NCBI GenBank assembly: GCA_964454445.1
Contig: CAYVTD010000004.1
Span: forward strand, 27,405-91,404
Direction of reading: 5' to 3'
Source of the DNA: CAYVTD01 sp964454445
GTDB taxonomy: Bacteria; Bacteroidota; Ignavibacteria; Kapaibacteriales; UBA2268
DNA length: 64,000 nucleotides
The notes beneath the pieces were generated by a model. The model saw only the letters and a program-made list of their open reading frames with translations, ran no database searches and was not told where the DNA came from. The position numbers and the translations under genes are program-made. Position 1 is the stretch's first letter, and each line of letters starts with the position of its first letter. Below are positions 55,524 through 64,000 of this stretch, one piece after another.

Positions 55524-56270
55524 TTAAGTAGCCATTCCACCGTCCACGTGCAAGACCTGTCCGGTTACATAGCCGGAATCTTCCGATGCAAAAAACATAG
55601 CCACCGAAGCGATGTCTTCAGGTTTTGCTGCTCTTTTCAATGGAATACTTTTCATATAATCTTCTTTGACATTGTCGGGAAGTTTTTCAGTCATTGGTGT
55701 CTGAACAAAACCGGGCGCAATAAGATTAACTAATATATTTCGCGAACCAAGTTCTTTGGCTATGGATTTAGTAAAGCCAATCATCCCTGCTTTGGAAGAT
55801 GAATAATTAGTTTGTCCGGCGTTGCCGATGGTACCGACAACTGATCCAATATTGATAATTCTGCCTTTGCGCTGCGACATCATCTGCCTTGCCACTGCTT
55901 TTGTGCAAAGGAAGGCGCCTTTGAGATTTGTATCTATAACGCTAGTCCATTCATCAATAGACATACGTATCAACAAGTTATCACGGGTTATGCCGGCATT
56001 GTTTACCAGTATATCAATTTTTTTGCTATCCGAGATAACTTTATCGAAGGCGTTTTTTACTGATTCTTCGTTAGTAACATCAGCTTGAACGCATTCGACC
56101 ATCGAATTGATGGTTTTATCTTCTAGGAAGGGTTCGCTGTCGGCAGGGATTTTAAAATCCAAAGCCCATACTTTAGCTCCTTCTTTTGCGAACCGCTCAA
56201 CAATAGCCAAGCCAATGCCACGGCATCCGCCTGTAACAACTGCTGTTAGTCCTTCGAGTCGTTTCTCCAT
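55524..56270 (-). CDS. fabG: 3-oxoacyl-ACP reductase
   Basis: This 248-residue short-chain dehydrogenase has the NADP motif TGGCRGIGLAIVERF, NNAGITRDNLL, catalytic Ser in INIGSVVGTIGN, and YxxxK in NYSSSKAGMIGFTKS. It ends in SGYVTGQVLHVDGGMAT as in FabG. It reduces 3-oxoacyl-ACP to 3-hydroxyacyl-ACP. It begins six bases after fabD stops, so the genes form one transcript. Confidence 0.96.
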   Translation of the reverse strand: MEKRLEGLTAVVTGGCRGIGLAIVERFAKEGAKVWALDFKIPADSEPFLEDKTINSMVECVQADVTNEESVKNAFDKVISDSKKIDILVNNAGITRDNLLIRMSIDEWTSVIDTNLKGAFLCTKAVARQMMSQRKGRIINIGSVVGTIGNAGQTNYSSSKAGMIGFTKSIAKELGSRNILVNLIAPGFVQTPMTEKLPDNVKEDYMKSIPLKRAAKPEDIASVAMFFASEDSGYVTGQVLHVDGGMAT

Positions 56271-56276
56271 ATATTT

Positions 56277-57200
56277 TTATCCTAAATATGCTTGAATATC
56301 TTCAAATTTGTCAATACCACTAAGTTGAATATCTTTCACGGTTCGCTTTGCCAAACCTTGTAGCACATTGCCCGGGCCGATTTCAATAAATTGCTCGTAT
56401 CCGTCTTCTTTCATATTCAGAAGGGTTTGTGTCCAAAGGACTGGCGAAGTAAGCTGCAAAACAAGCGATTGTTTTATATCATCAGCATTTCTGGCTGGTT
56501 TTGCATAAACGTTGGTATAGACATCACAATTTGCATCAGAAAATTTGGTTTGGTTAATGGCTTTTTCAAGTTCTTTTTTTGCAGGCTCCATTAAAGGTGA
56601 ATGGAAAGCACCGCTCACGTTGAGCTCTTTCACCATCTTAGCGCCGGCTGATTTGAATTCAGCCGCTTTTTCGCGAAGTAAATCGCGGGAACCGGAAATA
56701 ACAACTTGACCTGGTGAATTAAAGTTGGCAGGGACAATTATTCCTTCATTTGCAGATGAAATTTCTTTGCATAAATGCTCAATTTTTTCATCGTTGCCAC
56801 CAATGATAGCAAACATTGTGCCTGGTATCTCTTCACCTGCACGAAACATTAGTTCGCCGCGCAAGGAAACGAGCCGCAAAGCATCTTCGAAGTCCATAGC
56901 TCCTGCAGCAAACAATGCGGCATATTCACCAACGGAATGTCCTGCAGTAGCTTGGCAATCTGCTTTGTCTTTTATTAATAAAAATACAATTGCACTATGA
57001 AGGAAAATTGCCGGTTGAGTGTAGCGGGTTTCCCTTAGCTTTTCTTCTGGTCCATCGAAGCAAATTTCACTTAATTTGAAGCCAAGCAGCTGGTCAGCTC
57101 TGTCGATTGCTTCTTTTGCATAAGTCGAGCTATTGGCAATATCTTTCAACATGCCTGTATATTGCGAGCCTTGCCCAGAAAAAAGAAATGCCTTTTTCAT
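56277..57200 (-). CDS. fabD: Malonyl-CoA:ACP transacylase
   Basis: This 307-residue protein has FLFSGQGSQYTGM at the N-terminus, nucleophile Ser in ATAGHSVGEYAALFAAGA, and the catalytic His in VSGAFHSPLM. The C-terminal EIGPGNVLQGLAKR is another family mark. It loads malonyl onto ACP for FabH/FabF. Position between fabH and fabG is the standard order. Confidence 0.96.
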   Translation of the reverse strand: MKKAFLFSGQGSQYTGMLKDIANSSTYAKEAIDRADQLLGFKLSEICFDGPEEKLRETRYTQPAIFLHSAIVFLLIKDKADCQATAGHSVGEYAALFAAGAMDFEDALRLVSLRGELMFRAGEEIPGTMFAIIGGNDEKIEHLCKEISSANEGIIVPANFNSPGQVVISGSRDLLREKAAEFKSAGAKMVKELNVSGAFHSPLMEPAKKELEKAINQTKFSDANCDVYTNVYAKPARNADDIKQSLVLQLTSPVLWTQTLLNMKEDGYEQFIEIGPGNVLQGLAKRTVKDIQLSGIDKFEDIQAYLG

Positions 57201-57254
57201 AATAAAATAATAAATGTATTTACATTAAAAAAAAACAAAGATACAAAAAAGATT

Positions 57255-58247
57255 TTATTTATTCATATTCCATCGTAAATAAACTGCTCCCCATGTGTAG
57301 CCGGCTCCGAAGCTTGATAAAATTATTTTATCGCCCTTCTTGATTTTTCCGGCTTGATACCATTCAGAGATACACATTGGTATTGTTGCCGAGGTAGTAT
57401 TACCATATTTGTCGATGTTTATCATAACTTGCTCTTTATCGATACCCATTCGGTCGGCAGTTGATTTGATAATTCTCATATTTGCCTGATGAGGTACGAA
57501 CCAATTAAGTTCACTTGGTTTGATATCGTTTTTCTGCATAATTTCGACAGAAATATCAGCCATACCTTTGACAGCTACTTTAAAGACGGCTTGTCCGTCT
57601 TGGTAAAGGAAATGATCGCCATTTTGCACGGTTTCTATTGTTGTGGGATATCTGCTACCGCCGGCTCTTAGATAGAGTAGATCCTTGCCTTTGCCATCCA
57701 TTCTCAACAGATGATCTTGGATGCCAAGCTCGGGATCGTCGGATTTTTCAATAATACAAACACCGGCAGCATCTCCGAAAAGAATGCAAGTGTTTCGGTC
57801 TTGATAATTAGCTATTGAAGACATTTTATCAGAGCCACAGAGCAAGATGCGCTTGAATTGACCTGATTCTATGAATTGAAGAGCAGTAACGATGCCATAG
57901 ATAAATCCCGAGCAAGCACCTGAAAGGTCGAAGCCCCAAGTAGTATTGTCACAGCCAAGTCGTTCATGGACAAGAGCAGCTGTCGAAGGGAAAAGATGGT
58001 CGGGAGAAATAGTTGTTACTAATATCAAATCAATGTCTTTGCTGGTGATGCCTCGTTGCTCGAGACACTTTTTTGCGGCAGGCACAATGAGGTCGCTCGT
58101 GCCACCTTCTTTTAAAATATGCCGTTCGCGGATACCGGTGCGGGATACTATCCAATCATCGTTTGTGTCGAGATAACTCTCAAAAAACTTGTTGTCGTAA
58201 ATATCCGGCGGAACATAATGAGCTATTGATGTAATAGTTGCAGTCAT
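57255..58247 (-). CDS. fabH: Beta-ketoacyl-ACP synthase III
   Basis: This 330-residue initiating condensing enzyme has Cys in GFDLSGACSGFIYGI, His in WFVPHQANMRII and Asn in DKYGNTTSATIP. The N-terminal TNDDWIVSRTGIRERH is the FabH acyl-CoA-binding phrase. It condenses acetyl-CoA (or branched starters) with malonyl-ACP. It follows plsX by 13 bp in the operon. Confidence 0.97.
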   Translation of the reverse strand: MTATITSIAHYVPPDIYDNKFFESYLDTNDDWIVSRTGIRERHILKEGGTSDLIVPAAKKCLEQRGITSKDIDLILVTTISPDHLFPSTAALVHERLGCDNTTWGFDLSGACSGFIYGIVTALQFIESGQFKRILLCGSDKMSSIANYQDRNTCILFGDAAGVCIIEKSDDPELGIQDHLLRMDGKGKDLLYLRAGGSRYPTTIETVQNGDHFLYQDGQAVFKVAVKGMADISVEIMQKNDIKPSELNWFVPHQANMRIIKSTADRMGIDKEQVMINIDKYGNTTSATIPMCISEWYQAGKIKKGDKIILSSFGAGYTWGAVYLRWNMNK

Positions 58248-58260
58248 TTGATTTTTCTAA

Positions 58261-59322
58261 TTATTCAACATTACTGGTTACTAAAGTGGGATTAAGCGCG
58301 TTAACTATCTTTTCGTTAACGTTTTTATCGACAAGCTCGTAAGCTTTGTAAATCATATTTTTTACGGCTTCGGGGGAGGATTTTCCATGACCGATGATGA
58401 CAGCACCATTGACTCCAAGTAGAGGCACTCCACCATAGTTTTCATAATTAAAATCTTTAAACATTTTTTTTAGGGCAGGGGCGGCAAGCAGCACCATTGC
58501 TTTGTTTAAAACATTGCCATTACCCATAGATTTTATTTTTGATTTAATTAAGGAGTAAAAACCTTCGGCAAATTTCAATAAGACATTCCCTGTAAAACCA
58601 TCGCAAACGATGACATCAGAAATGCCAGATAATATGTCTTTGCCTTCGATGTTGCCGATGAAATTAAGCTGGCTTTCTTTAAGCATTTTATGCGTCTGTC
58701 GCAAAACGTCAGTGCCTTTGCTTTCTTCTTCGCCGATATTGAGCAATCCGACACTTGGATTCTCGATACCATACATCTGTGTGGTGGCAATCGAACCCAT
58801 CACAGCAAATTCATATAAATATCGCGGTTTGACGTCCACGTTAGCGCCAACATCCAAGACCAGGGAAGGGTATTTGTTCTTTGTCGGAAAAAAGGTGCCT
58901 ATTGTTGGCCGGCTAACGCCCGGGATCCTGCCAAGCAATATTGTTGAAGTTGCAAGTACGGCGCCAGTGTTGCCAGCAGACACAAAAGCATCTACATATC
59001 TCTTTGCAAGGAGTTCTACTCCGATAAACATCGAAGAATTTCTTTTATTCTTTAGCACCATAGAAGGCTCGTCGTGCATTGTAACAACGTCTGGTGCATG
59101 AACTATCGAGTAATTTAAAATCGAAGTATCGTATTGATTCAATTTCTTGCGAATCTTATCTTCGTCGCCAACAAGAACAATTTCAGCATTAAAACCACCG
59201 AGCTTGCTCTCGAATGCTTTGATGACGCCAAGAACCTCATTAATCGGCGCAAAATCGCCTCCCATTGCATCGAGGGCAATCCTGTAGTTTCTCCTATTGC
59301 TCGTTTTTCTTTTTTCGTCCAA
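58261..59322 (-). CDS. plsX: Phosphate acyltransferase
   Basis: This 353-residue protein has RIALDAMGGDFAPINEVLGV at the N-terminus, FVSAGNTGAVLATST, LLNIGEEESKGTDVLRQTH and VCDGFTGNVLLKFAEGF. PlsX makes acyl-phosphate from acyl-ACP for phosphatidic-acid synthesis. The start is TTG 59322, supported by AAAGGG nine bases upstream. It follows rpmF by 26 bp, the usual yceD-rpmF-plsX-fabH order. Confidence 0.96.
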   Translation of the reverse strand: MDEKRKTSNRRNYRIALDAMGGDFAPINEVLGVIKAFESKLGGFNAEIVLVGDEDKIRKKLNQYDTSILNYSIVHAPDVVTMHDEPSMVLKNKRNSSMFIGVELLAKRYVDAFVSAGNTGAVLATSTILLGRIPGVSRPTIGTFFPTKNKYPSLVLDVGANVDVKPRYLYEFAVMGSIATTQMYGIENPSVGLLNIGEEESKGTDVLRQTHKMLKESQLNFIGNIEGKDILSGISDVIVCDGFTGNVLLKFAEGFYSLIKSKIKSMGNGNVLNKAMVLLAAPALKKMFKDFNYENYGGVPLLGVNGAVIIGHGKSSPEAVKNMIYKAYELVDKNVNEKIVNALNPTLVTSNVE

Positions 59323-59348
59323 AAGTGAACCCTTTCAATAATAAAAAA

Positions 59349-59525
59349 CTAAACTGTTGCTAAAACTTTCCTACCGTTGTAATAACCACATTCCGGGCAA
59401 GCATTGTGATTCATTTTCCCTGCTCCGCATTGGGGGCACACATGTGTCGTTGGCGCTTTTGCCTTGTAGTGGGTTCTTCTTTTGTCTCTGCGCGTTTTCG
59501 ATAATTTTCTCTTCGGGTTTGGCAT
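59349..59525 (-). CDS. rpmF: Ribosomal protein bL32
   Basis: This 58-residue basic protein begins MPNPKRKLSKTRRDKRRTHY. It carries a zinc ribbon with Cys30, Cys33, Cys43 and Cys46 (VCPQCGAG, NACPECGYYNGR). These are the bL32 signatures in the zinc-binding (C+) form. The ATG at 59525 follows GAGGA. It lies between yceD and plsX, as in many bacteria, linking ribosome and lipid synthesis. Confidence 0.97.
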   Translation of the reverse strand: MPNPKRKLSKTRRDKRRTHYKAKAPTTHVCPQCGAGKMNHNACPECGYYNGRKVLATV

Positions 59526-59588
59526 ATTTTCCTCGCTTTTACCAAAATTTTATTAATAAAAATCTATTTTTCAACTCAGGATACTGAA

Positions 59589-60119
59589 TTATAAAGTTTT
59601 GTGAATTCTCAATTTTTCCAAAGCTTGCCAGCGTTCGTCGATTTCGCCTTTTTGCTTTTTCAATCTTTTGTGCAACTTGGCAGAATATTCGGGAAAAGCT
59701 TCGTCAAAATCCTTGTTAGCATACTCAGGCGAGAGGCGCTTCATCGGCAGACTAACCGCTAACTCTTCACGAACATCTTGCGTTATGTCGATGAATTTAT
59801 CTTCTACCGATAGCACTTTTTCGCCGTTATCGACATATCTGCCATCTATTTTTGATGGAGTAGTCCCATATTTTGCATCTATTTCAAGGTTGGCTGTTAT
59901 TTCCTGATTATATTCTTGCAAAGAACGGTCGCAAACCAAGCGAGCCATACAACGAGTAGTCCCTTTAAAAGAAAAATGGCTGCCCAGACGTCTTAGTGTG
60001 CCTTCGATAGTAACATCCCCAAAAAACTCTTCACTTGCTTCGGGGATGCTTTCCACTGGCAATTGTTGGTTTATTGGGTGGCTTCCTTCTGCCAAGCCTT
60101 GTATAAACAATTTTATCAT
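59589..60119 (-). CDS. YceD/DUF177 family protein
   Basis: This 176-residue protein is recognised from the family position directly upstream of rpmF and from the pattern VTIEGTLRRLGSHFSFKGTTRC then RLVCDRSLQEY (two Cys separated by 8). The DUF177 core sits at about 35-145, ending DITQDVREELAVSLPMKRL. Members are linked to 23S rRNA accumulation in plants and bacteria, but the precise role is not established. Signal and membrane segments are absent. Confidence 0.88.
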   Translation of the reverse strand: MIKLFIQGLAEGSHPINQQLPVESIPEASEEFFGDVTIEGTLRRLGSHFSFKGTTRCMARLVCDRSLQEYNQEITANLEIDAKYGTTPSKIDGRYVDNGEKVLSVEDKFIDITQDVREELAVSLPMKRLSPEYANKDFDEAFPEYSAKLHKRLKKQKGEIDERWQALEKLRIHKTL

Positions 60120-60181
60120 TTTATTGAATGCACGCTAACAAATCTACAAAAATACAATAAGAAATTAGTTTTTCCAAAAAA

Positions 60182-60212
60182 ACAAAAAATAATGGGACAA
60201 ATTTATTGCCCC
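60182..60212 (-). terminator. Candidate terminator after the TPR gene of the tonB cluster
   Basis: On the minus strand GGGGCAA pairs with TTGTCCC (one mismatch) around TAAAT, followed after four bases by ATTTTTTG. It lies about 50 bp after the TPR stop codon. Confidence 0.5.
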
Positions 60213-60261
60213 AATTCGGTTGTCCTTTTGACGTAAAATTTTGATTTTAATTGTAATAATC

Positions 60262-61959
60262 CTATGGACAATTAAGTTTGGCTGATTCAGCTTTAGCAGT
60301 TGGGTTAGATGAATCGAGCTTTAGAACACGTTTGTAATACCGGCAGGCATTGTCAATATCCGAGCTGCCTTGGAAAGATATTGCATAATATAAATTTGCA
60401 TAAACATCGTCAGGAAATATATCGACTTGTCGTTTTGATACTTTTTTCAACTCGTTATAGTTTTTGTCATCGAGAAGCAAGCCTGCATATTTTGCAAATG
60501 ACTGTTTGAGTTGGCTGGAATACTGCGCAGTATCTTGAGCCGATTTCTGCATTACTAGTTGAAAATAATATTTTGCCGTGTCATTTTTTGATAATTTTGC
60601 GTAAGCATCGCCTAAGAATATGATAGCAGTAAGGTTGGTACTATCCAAAGCTACTGCTTTTTGAAGTGGTTCGATGGCATTCTCTGGTTTATTTTCATAG
60701 ATATAAGACACACCAATCATAAAAAAGGCGCTAGCTTTTTTATCGTCATCACAGCCATTACTGGTTACTTTGTTGAAGTTTGCCACAGCTCGTTCATAAT
60801 TTTTGATCCGTAATAATAATTGACCGATACTCAGGGCAAGTTTGCATTGGCTGGGATCTAATGCAACAACCTCTTCCCAAATACCTATTGCTGATAAAGT
60901 GTCCTTTATGTTAAGATAAGAGCTTGCGAGACGCATCAAGTCGTTCTGGTCGAGAGTGTCATTTTTACGAATTTCAGTAAATTGTTTAATTGAATTAGGA
61001 TAATCGCCTTGGTCGTAATAGCATCGGGCAAGCATAAACAATGCCTTTGTTTTAACTGAGTCAATTTCTTTTTGCACTATCAATAAATGTGGGGCGGCAC
61101 TATCGCAGGCGCCGACTTCATAAAAACACTGAGCGAGATACCATCTGCCCAGCGAACCAGTTGGGCGAAACTTGAGATACTCTAAGAAAGAGCCAGCTGC
61201 GGGACGATATTTACCTGAAAAAAATAGTATTTTTCCTTTTTCAAAGAAAGCTTTTGCGTTCGTTGGGTCTTGATGTGTTACCATATCCCATTCTTTCAAA
61301 GAGCGGGCAAAAAGCTCGTTAGCAAGGTTGTCGTCGAGTTCGCGATTGGCAAGCCAATAATATGCAGTTGCAAGACGCTCGCGTGCTTCGACTAGTGATT
61401 CGTCCAATGCAAGCGCTTTTTCGTAGTTATTCTTTGCCAATTCATATACTTTTTGGGCAAAATAAAGGTCGCCGAGCGCAAGAAAAGCATCTGGCACTTT
61501 GTCACTCATTTGTGTTGCCTGAGTGATAACAAGTCGCGCGTCTTCGAGACGTTCTGCGCGGATGTATGCCTGACCTAATTCTACGTGATTGTGAACGTTT
61601 TTGCTATCTCGTTTAACAATATCTTTTAAAATCTTTATTGCCTGTTCGTGATTGCCAAGCAGCGAATTTACCCTGCCTTTTTTTCTTAGGACATCTATTT
61701 CATTTCGGTCGATTTCGTCGGCTAACTCATACATTTTCAAAGCATTCTTATAATCCTCGAGTTCCATGTAAATATCGCCCATTAGCACGTGCAATGCAAA
61801 ATCCTTGGGATTCTTATAAGATGCATCGGGGATGTATTTTGCGGCTTCGTCGTATTTCTTTTCTTTTGCATATTTTTTAACTTGTTCGCTCGCTGATTGC
61901 GAGAAGGCAATTCCCGCGCCGCAGACGAGAATCACAAAGAAAACAATTACTTTTCTCAT
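60262..61959 (-). CDS. Secreted tetratricopeptide-repeat protein of the tonB cluster
   Basis: This 565-residue protein has a signal peptide (VIVFFVILVCGAGIAFSQ) and at least ten TPR units to the C-terminus (for example VYELAKNNYEKALALDESL, AIEPLQKAVALDSTN and ACRYYKRVLKLDSSN). It should be periplasmic or outer-membrane associated. Its gene starts one base after the PstS-like gene stops, so they are co-translated. A TonB - substrate-binding protein - TPR order is common in Bacteroidota, but the role of the TPR protein there is not established. Confidence 0.82.
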   Translation of the reverse strand: MRKVIVFFVILVCGAGIAFSQSASEQVKKYAKEKKYDEAAKYIPDASYKNPKDFALHVLMGDIYMELEDYKNALKMYELADEIDRNEIDVLRKKGRVNSLLGNHEQAIKILKDIVKRDSKNVHNHVELGQAYIRAERLEDARLVITQATQMSDKVPDAFLALGDLYFAQKVYELAKNNYEKALALDESLVEARERLATAYYWLANRELDDNLANELFARSLKEWDMVTHQDPTNAKAFFEKGKILFFSGKYRPAAGSFLEYLKFRPTGSLGRWYLAQCFYEVGACDSAAPHLLIVQKEIDSVKTKALFMLARCYYDQGDYPNSIKQFTEIRKNDTLDQNDLMRLASSYLNIKDTLSAIGIWEEVVALDPSQCKLALSIGQLLLRIKNYERAVANFNKVTSNGCDDDKKASAFFMIGVSYIYENKPENAIEPLQKAVALDSTNLTAIIFLGDAYAKLSKNDTAKYYFQLVMQKSAQDTAQYSSQLKQSFAKYAGLLLDDKNYNELKKVSKRQVDIFPDDVYANLYYAISFQGSSDIDNACRYYKRVLKLDSSNPTAKAESAKLNCP

Positions 61960-61960
61960 A

Positions 61961-62905
61961 TTAATAATCCGTTTTTATTAAACTATATTTTGCAAATATT
62001 GGTGCTATTCCATAATTCTTTAAATATTCTACTACTATCCGCTCTTTAACGATAAATTCCGAGAACCAATACGAAGGGGTTCTCGAATCATCGAGCAGAA
62101 AAACATATTCTTTGACAATATAAGGATATTCGCCCATAACAATATAAGATTGATGAACAGGTTTTGACGCTTGGACAGTTTCGCCTGTTGAGTCGATATA
62201 GCCCATTCTCAACATTTTAAACCTGCCATCTTTTACAACTTGCGACATAAGTCCGATGCCAATAGCTTCTGGATGCGAGGCAACGTAATCGACAACCGAA
62301 TCGCTTGTCGATTTTATTATAAATCTTTTAACAACTTTTTTGTTATCTGCGGCAAATTTGAGCATATTGGCATATTCTGACGAATTTACGTCATTTATCA
62401 CTAATTCAGGTTCAGATTTCAGTTGTGGAAGCTTTTCTTTTAAGGAATATCCTTCCACAGTCAAAAGTTTTTTAACTATGGAGGTATTGAGAGTATCCAA
62501 AGGGAAATCCGTTTTTGTAAAAAAAACAAGGGCATCTTCGGCAAAAACCTTGTGTGGATAAGGAGTTTGATGGAAAGCTTTCATCAAGGAATCTTCATCT
62601 TTTAAATAATCTCTTGCGATGATGGCTACTTTCACTTTATGTGCAAACAATCCTGCCATTGCCTCGCGAGCCTTTACTGTTTTGCTTATCAATACAGCCT
62701 CGGTTTTATTCTCCCGAAACATTTTAAGTGGTTCAGCAATCATCGGGGCAATTACCTCATCGACAAATACTGTAATTGTATCTTTTTTTTGGGATTGCTT
62801 GCCGTTGTTTTCGTTGTTGCAAGAAACCAATATGCAAGCAAAAGCTATAACCGTAATGGTTATGATACTTATTATCTTGAAAGGACTAATCTTCTTCATC
62901 TTCAT
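61961..62905 (-). CDS. PstS-like substrate-binding lipoprotein
   Basis: This 314-residue protein has a lipoprotein signal (VIAFACILVSCNNE) and the two-lobed PstS-type periplasmic-binding fold. Typical phrases are TVFVDEVIAPMIAEP, AIIARDYLKDED, VFAEDALVFFTK, and SYIVMGEYPYIVKEYVFLL near the C-terminus. In true PstS the ligand is phosphate; here no pstCAB genes follow. The location within a tonB cluster suggests phosphate or another anion sensing linked to TonB transport. ATG 62905 follows AGGAG and overlaps the upstream membrane gene by 20 bp. Confidence 0.82.
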   Translation of the reverse strand: MKMKKISPFKIISIITITVIAFACILVSCNNENNGKQSQKKDTITVFVDEVIAPMIAEPLKMFRENKTEAVLISKTVKAREAMAGLFAHKVKVAIIARDYLKDEDSLMKAFHQTPYPHKVFAEDALVFFTKTDFPLDTLNTSIVKKLLTVEGYSLKEKLPQLKSEPELVINDVNSSEYANMLKFAADNKKVVKRFIIKSTSDSVVDYVASHPEAIGIGLMSQVVKDGRFKMLRMGYIDSTGETVQASKPVHQSYIVMGEYPYIVKEYVFLLDDSRTPSYWFSEFIVKERIVVEYLKNYGIAPIFAKYSLIKTDY

Positions 62906-63104
62906 TGTCTCCTTTCTTTACGAAATTGTAACGTTTTAAAGCAGTATGATAAGAAATCAAGCGATAGATAGCAAATAAAATAACAACAATACCGAGAACA
63001 GTGTACATTGTGTTGTCACTGTCGGGCGGATTTAATGCCCCACTGACAAGCACAATACCAACTAACAATACAAGAGACCTAATTATGTAATTTATTGCTA
63101 CCAT
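62886..63104 (-). CDS. Small two-helix membrane protein
   Basis: This 72-residue protein has two membrane helices (SLVLLVGIVLVSGAL and TMYTVLGIVVILFAIYRL) and a basic then acidic C-terminal tail (DNEDEED). It does not match a family I know. Its 3' end overlaps the PstS-like gene by 20 bp, indicating coupled translation. It may be an accessory to the TonB complex, but nothing in the sequence proves this. Confidence 0.65.
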   Translation of the reverse strand: MVAINYIIRSLVLLVGIVLVSGALNPPDSDNTMYTVLGIVVILFAIYRLISYHTALKRYNFVKKGDNEDEED

Positions 63105-63156
63105 TTTTTGGCATTAATCATTTTATAATCTAAAGAAAAATTTTCCTATTTACTAA

Positions 63157-63209
63157 AACTGCAAAAGTCCTAACCCAAGCTCAATGGGTTCTAACTTTTG
63201 CAGTTTTTT
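63157..63209 (-). terminator. Strong hairpin between tonB and the small membrane gene
   Basis: A 12-bp perfect stem AACTGCAAAAGT (63157-63168) / ACTTTTGCAGTT (63194-63205) encloses AACCC/GGGTT, with T-tracts on both strands (TTTT after it on the plus strand). It lies 50 bp after the tonB stop and probably limits read-through, giving less expression of the downstream genes. It could also act as an mRNA-stabilising structure. Confidence 0.72.
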
Positions 63210-63256
63210 CCGAGGACTAATAATACGCTATAAGATTTAAACTATACGCAAATGTC

Positions 63257-64000
63257 TTAATCGAGCTTGAAATTGATTGGAATGCTAACCCATACCATAA
63301 CAGGTTGTCCGTTCTGAATGCCTGGCGAAAAAATCTGTTTTTTAACGGCGTCTTCGGCTGCTTTGTTAAGCATATCGGAATCTGAAGCCTCGATTATGGT
63401 TTTTACTGGCTTTCCTTCTTTTGACACAAGAACTCTAACGACGACTCTGCCTTCGATACCTGCACGTTTAGCCATTTCTGGATAAATGATGTCGCGTTGC
63501 AATTTAGCATAGTCGAGTTTCGGTATCACTTCCACAGGAATAAACTGATCGGGGGCGGGCTCGACTTCACGAGTTTTAACTTCGATTTTCTTTTCAAGAT
63601 CGAAGTTAATATTTGGAGCAAAACCTCCTAAGTCTTCACCGGTGCCGCCTTCTGCTGATGCACGGCTTTGCACCTCGACGGTGGCAAAATCCATATCAGG
63701 TTTGATTAAAGCATCAGGTACAGCCACGGGAGTGCCAGCTCGTGCCGCAGGACCTGTATTAATAATTTGGGTGGCTGGCGGCGGCGGCAGTTCTTCCATA
63801 TTAGATTGCTGCTGCAAGTTGGTAAGTGTCATTTTTGCTATTGGAGCCATTGGTGGCAGTTCCGAGTCAATTTCTTGAATCTTCATCATCGCGAAATAAA
63901 GAATAAATATCAAGGCAACAAGAGCTACCGTATAGATGAACCCTTTGTAAGTATGCTTGCGAATCCATTCTTTCAGTTCGACTGCGCCATATTCTGGCTG
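63257..64000 (-). CDS. tonB: Energy transducer TonB, N-terminus cut off by window edge
   Basis: The frame is open to the window edge, at least 247 residues. The visible N-terminal part is cytosolic (GAVELKEWIRKHTYKGF). One membrane helix follows (IYTVALVALIFILYFAMM). A Pro/acidic-rich periplasmic linker then leads to the C-terminal TonB domain (about the last 75 residues), with DIIYPEMAKRAGIEGRVVV, DSDMLNKAAEDAVKKQIFSPG and VWVSIPINFKLD. TonB couples the ExbB-ExbD proton-motive complex to outer-membrane receptors. exbB/exbD would be expected upstream, outside the window. Confidence 0.92.
   Translation of the reverse strand, partial: QPEYGAVELKEWIRKHTYKGFIYTVALVALIFILYFAMMKIQEIDSELPPMAPIAKMTLTNLQQQSNMEELPPPPATQIINTGPAARAGTPVAVPDALIKPDMDFATVEVQSRASAEGGTGEDLGGFAPNINFDLEKKIEVKTREVEPAPDQFIPVEVIPKLDYAKLQRDIIYPEMAKRAGIEGRVVVRVLVSKEGKPVKTIIEASDSDMLNKAAEDAVKKQIFSPGIQNGQPVMVWVSIPINFKLD

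Overview
The window is a low-GC bacterial chromosome segment and almost certainly comes from the Bacteroidota / Chlorobiota / Ignavibacteria / Kapabacteria assemblage. Three predicted proteins end in type IX secretion (T9SS) type-A sorting domains. There is an ECF sigma gene with an overlapping membrane-protein gene, a TonB - PstS-like - TPR cluster, menaquinone chemistry (MenG) and 2-oxoacid:ferredoxin oxidoreductase. The scattered complex I genes and a DPP III with a five-residue zinc motif fit a deep branch (Kapabacteria/Ignavibacteria-like) better than gut Bacteroidales, but the lineage is an inference. A run of exactly 100 N at 49710-49809 shows that this is a draft scaffold joined across a tandem repeat.

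Layout. 1-6 kb: truncated S9 peptidase and a membrane Fe-S oxidoreductase (EtfD/HdrD-like) on the minus strand, then cheB coupled to an acidic protein of unknown function, then clpS. 6-11 kb: nuoL-nuoM-nuoN. 11-16 kb: a lipoprotein with a Cys-x-Cys motif, a glycosyltransferase, and a C10 cysteine protease carrying a T9SS domain whose gene overlaps that of a small lipoprotein. 16-22 kb: menG, a complete MvaI/BcnI-type restriction-modification pair, and an ECF sigma factor whose gene overlaps a 742-residue membrane-anchored protein that ends in a T9SS-type domain. 22-29 kb: pheT, a long coiled-coil protein, pdxB-like dehydrogenase and an M20 peptidase. 29-32 kb: four-subunit 2-oxoacid:ferredoxin oxidoreductase. 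32-33.4 kb: AT-rich accessory stretch with a small unknown ORF and the frameshifted remains of a DNA methyltransferase. 33.4-37.6 kb: a TPR-PAS sensor kinase whose gene overlaps a hydE-like radical-SAM gene.

37.8-49.6 kb: orphan nuoD, DPP III-like lipoprotein, ilvE, sucC, a small T9SS cargo, a 23-residue-repeat protein followed by an OmpA-type protein, AcuI/YhdH-type reductase, 3-hydroxyacyl-CoA dehydrogenase and a TPR protein. 49.6-50 kb: 63-bp tandem repeats bounded by inverted GC-rich palindromes and containing the assembly gap. 50-60 kb (minus): orphan nuoF, gcvPB, then the fatty-acid cluster yceD-rpmF-plsX-fabH-fabD-fabG-acpP-fabF-rnc. 60-64 kb (minus): tonB (truncated), a small membrane protein, a PstS-like lipoprotein and a TPR protein.

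Together the genes describe a menaquinone-using, respiring heterotroph with low-potential ferredoxin reactions, T9SS protein export and peptide scavenging. No rRNA, tRNA, CRISPR array, prophage or transposase gene was recognised.
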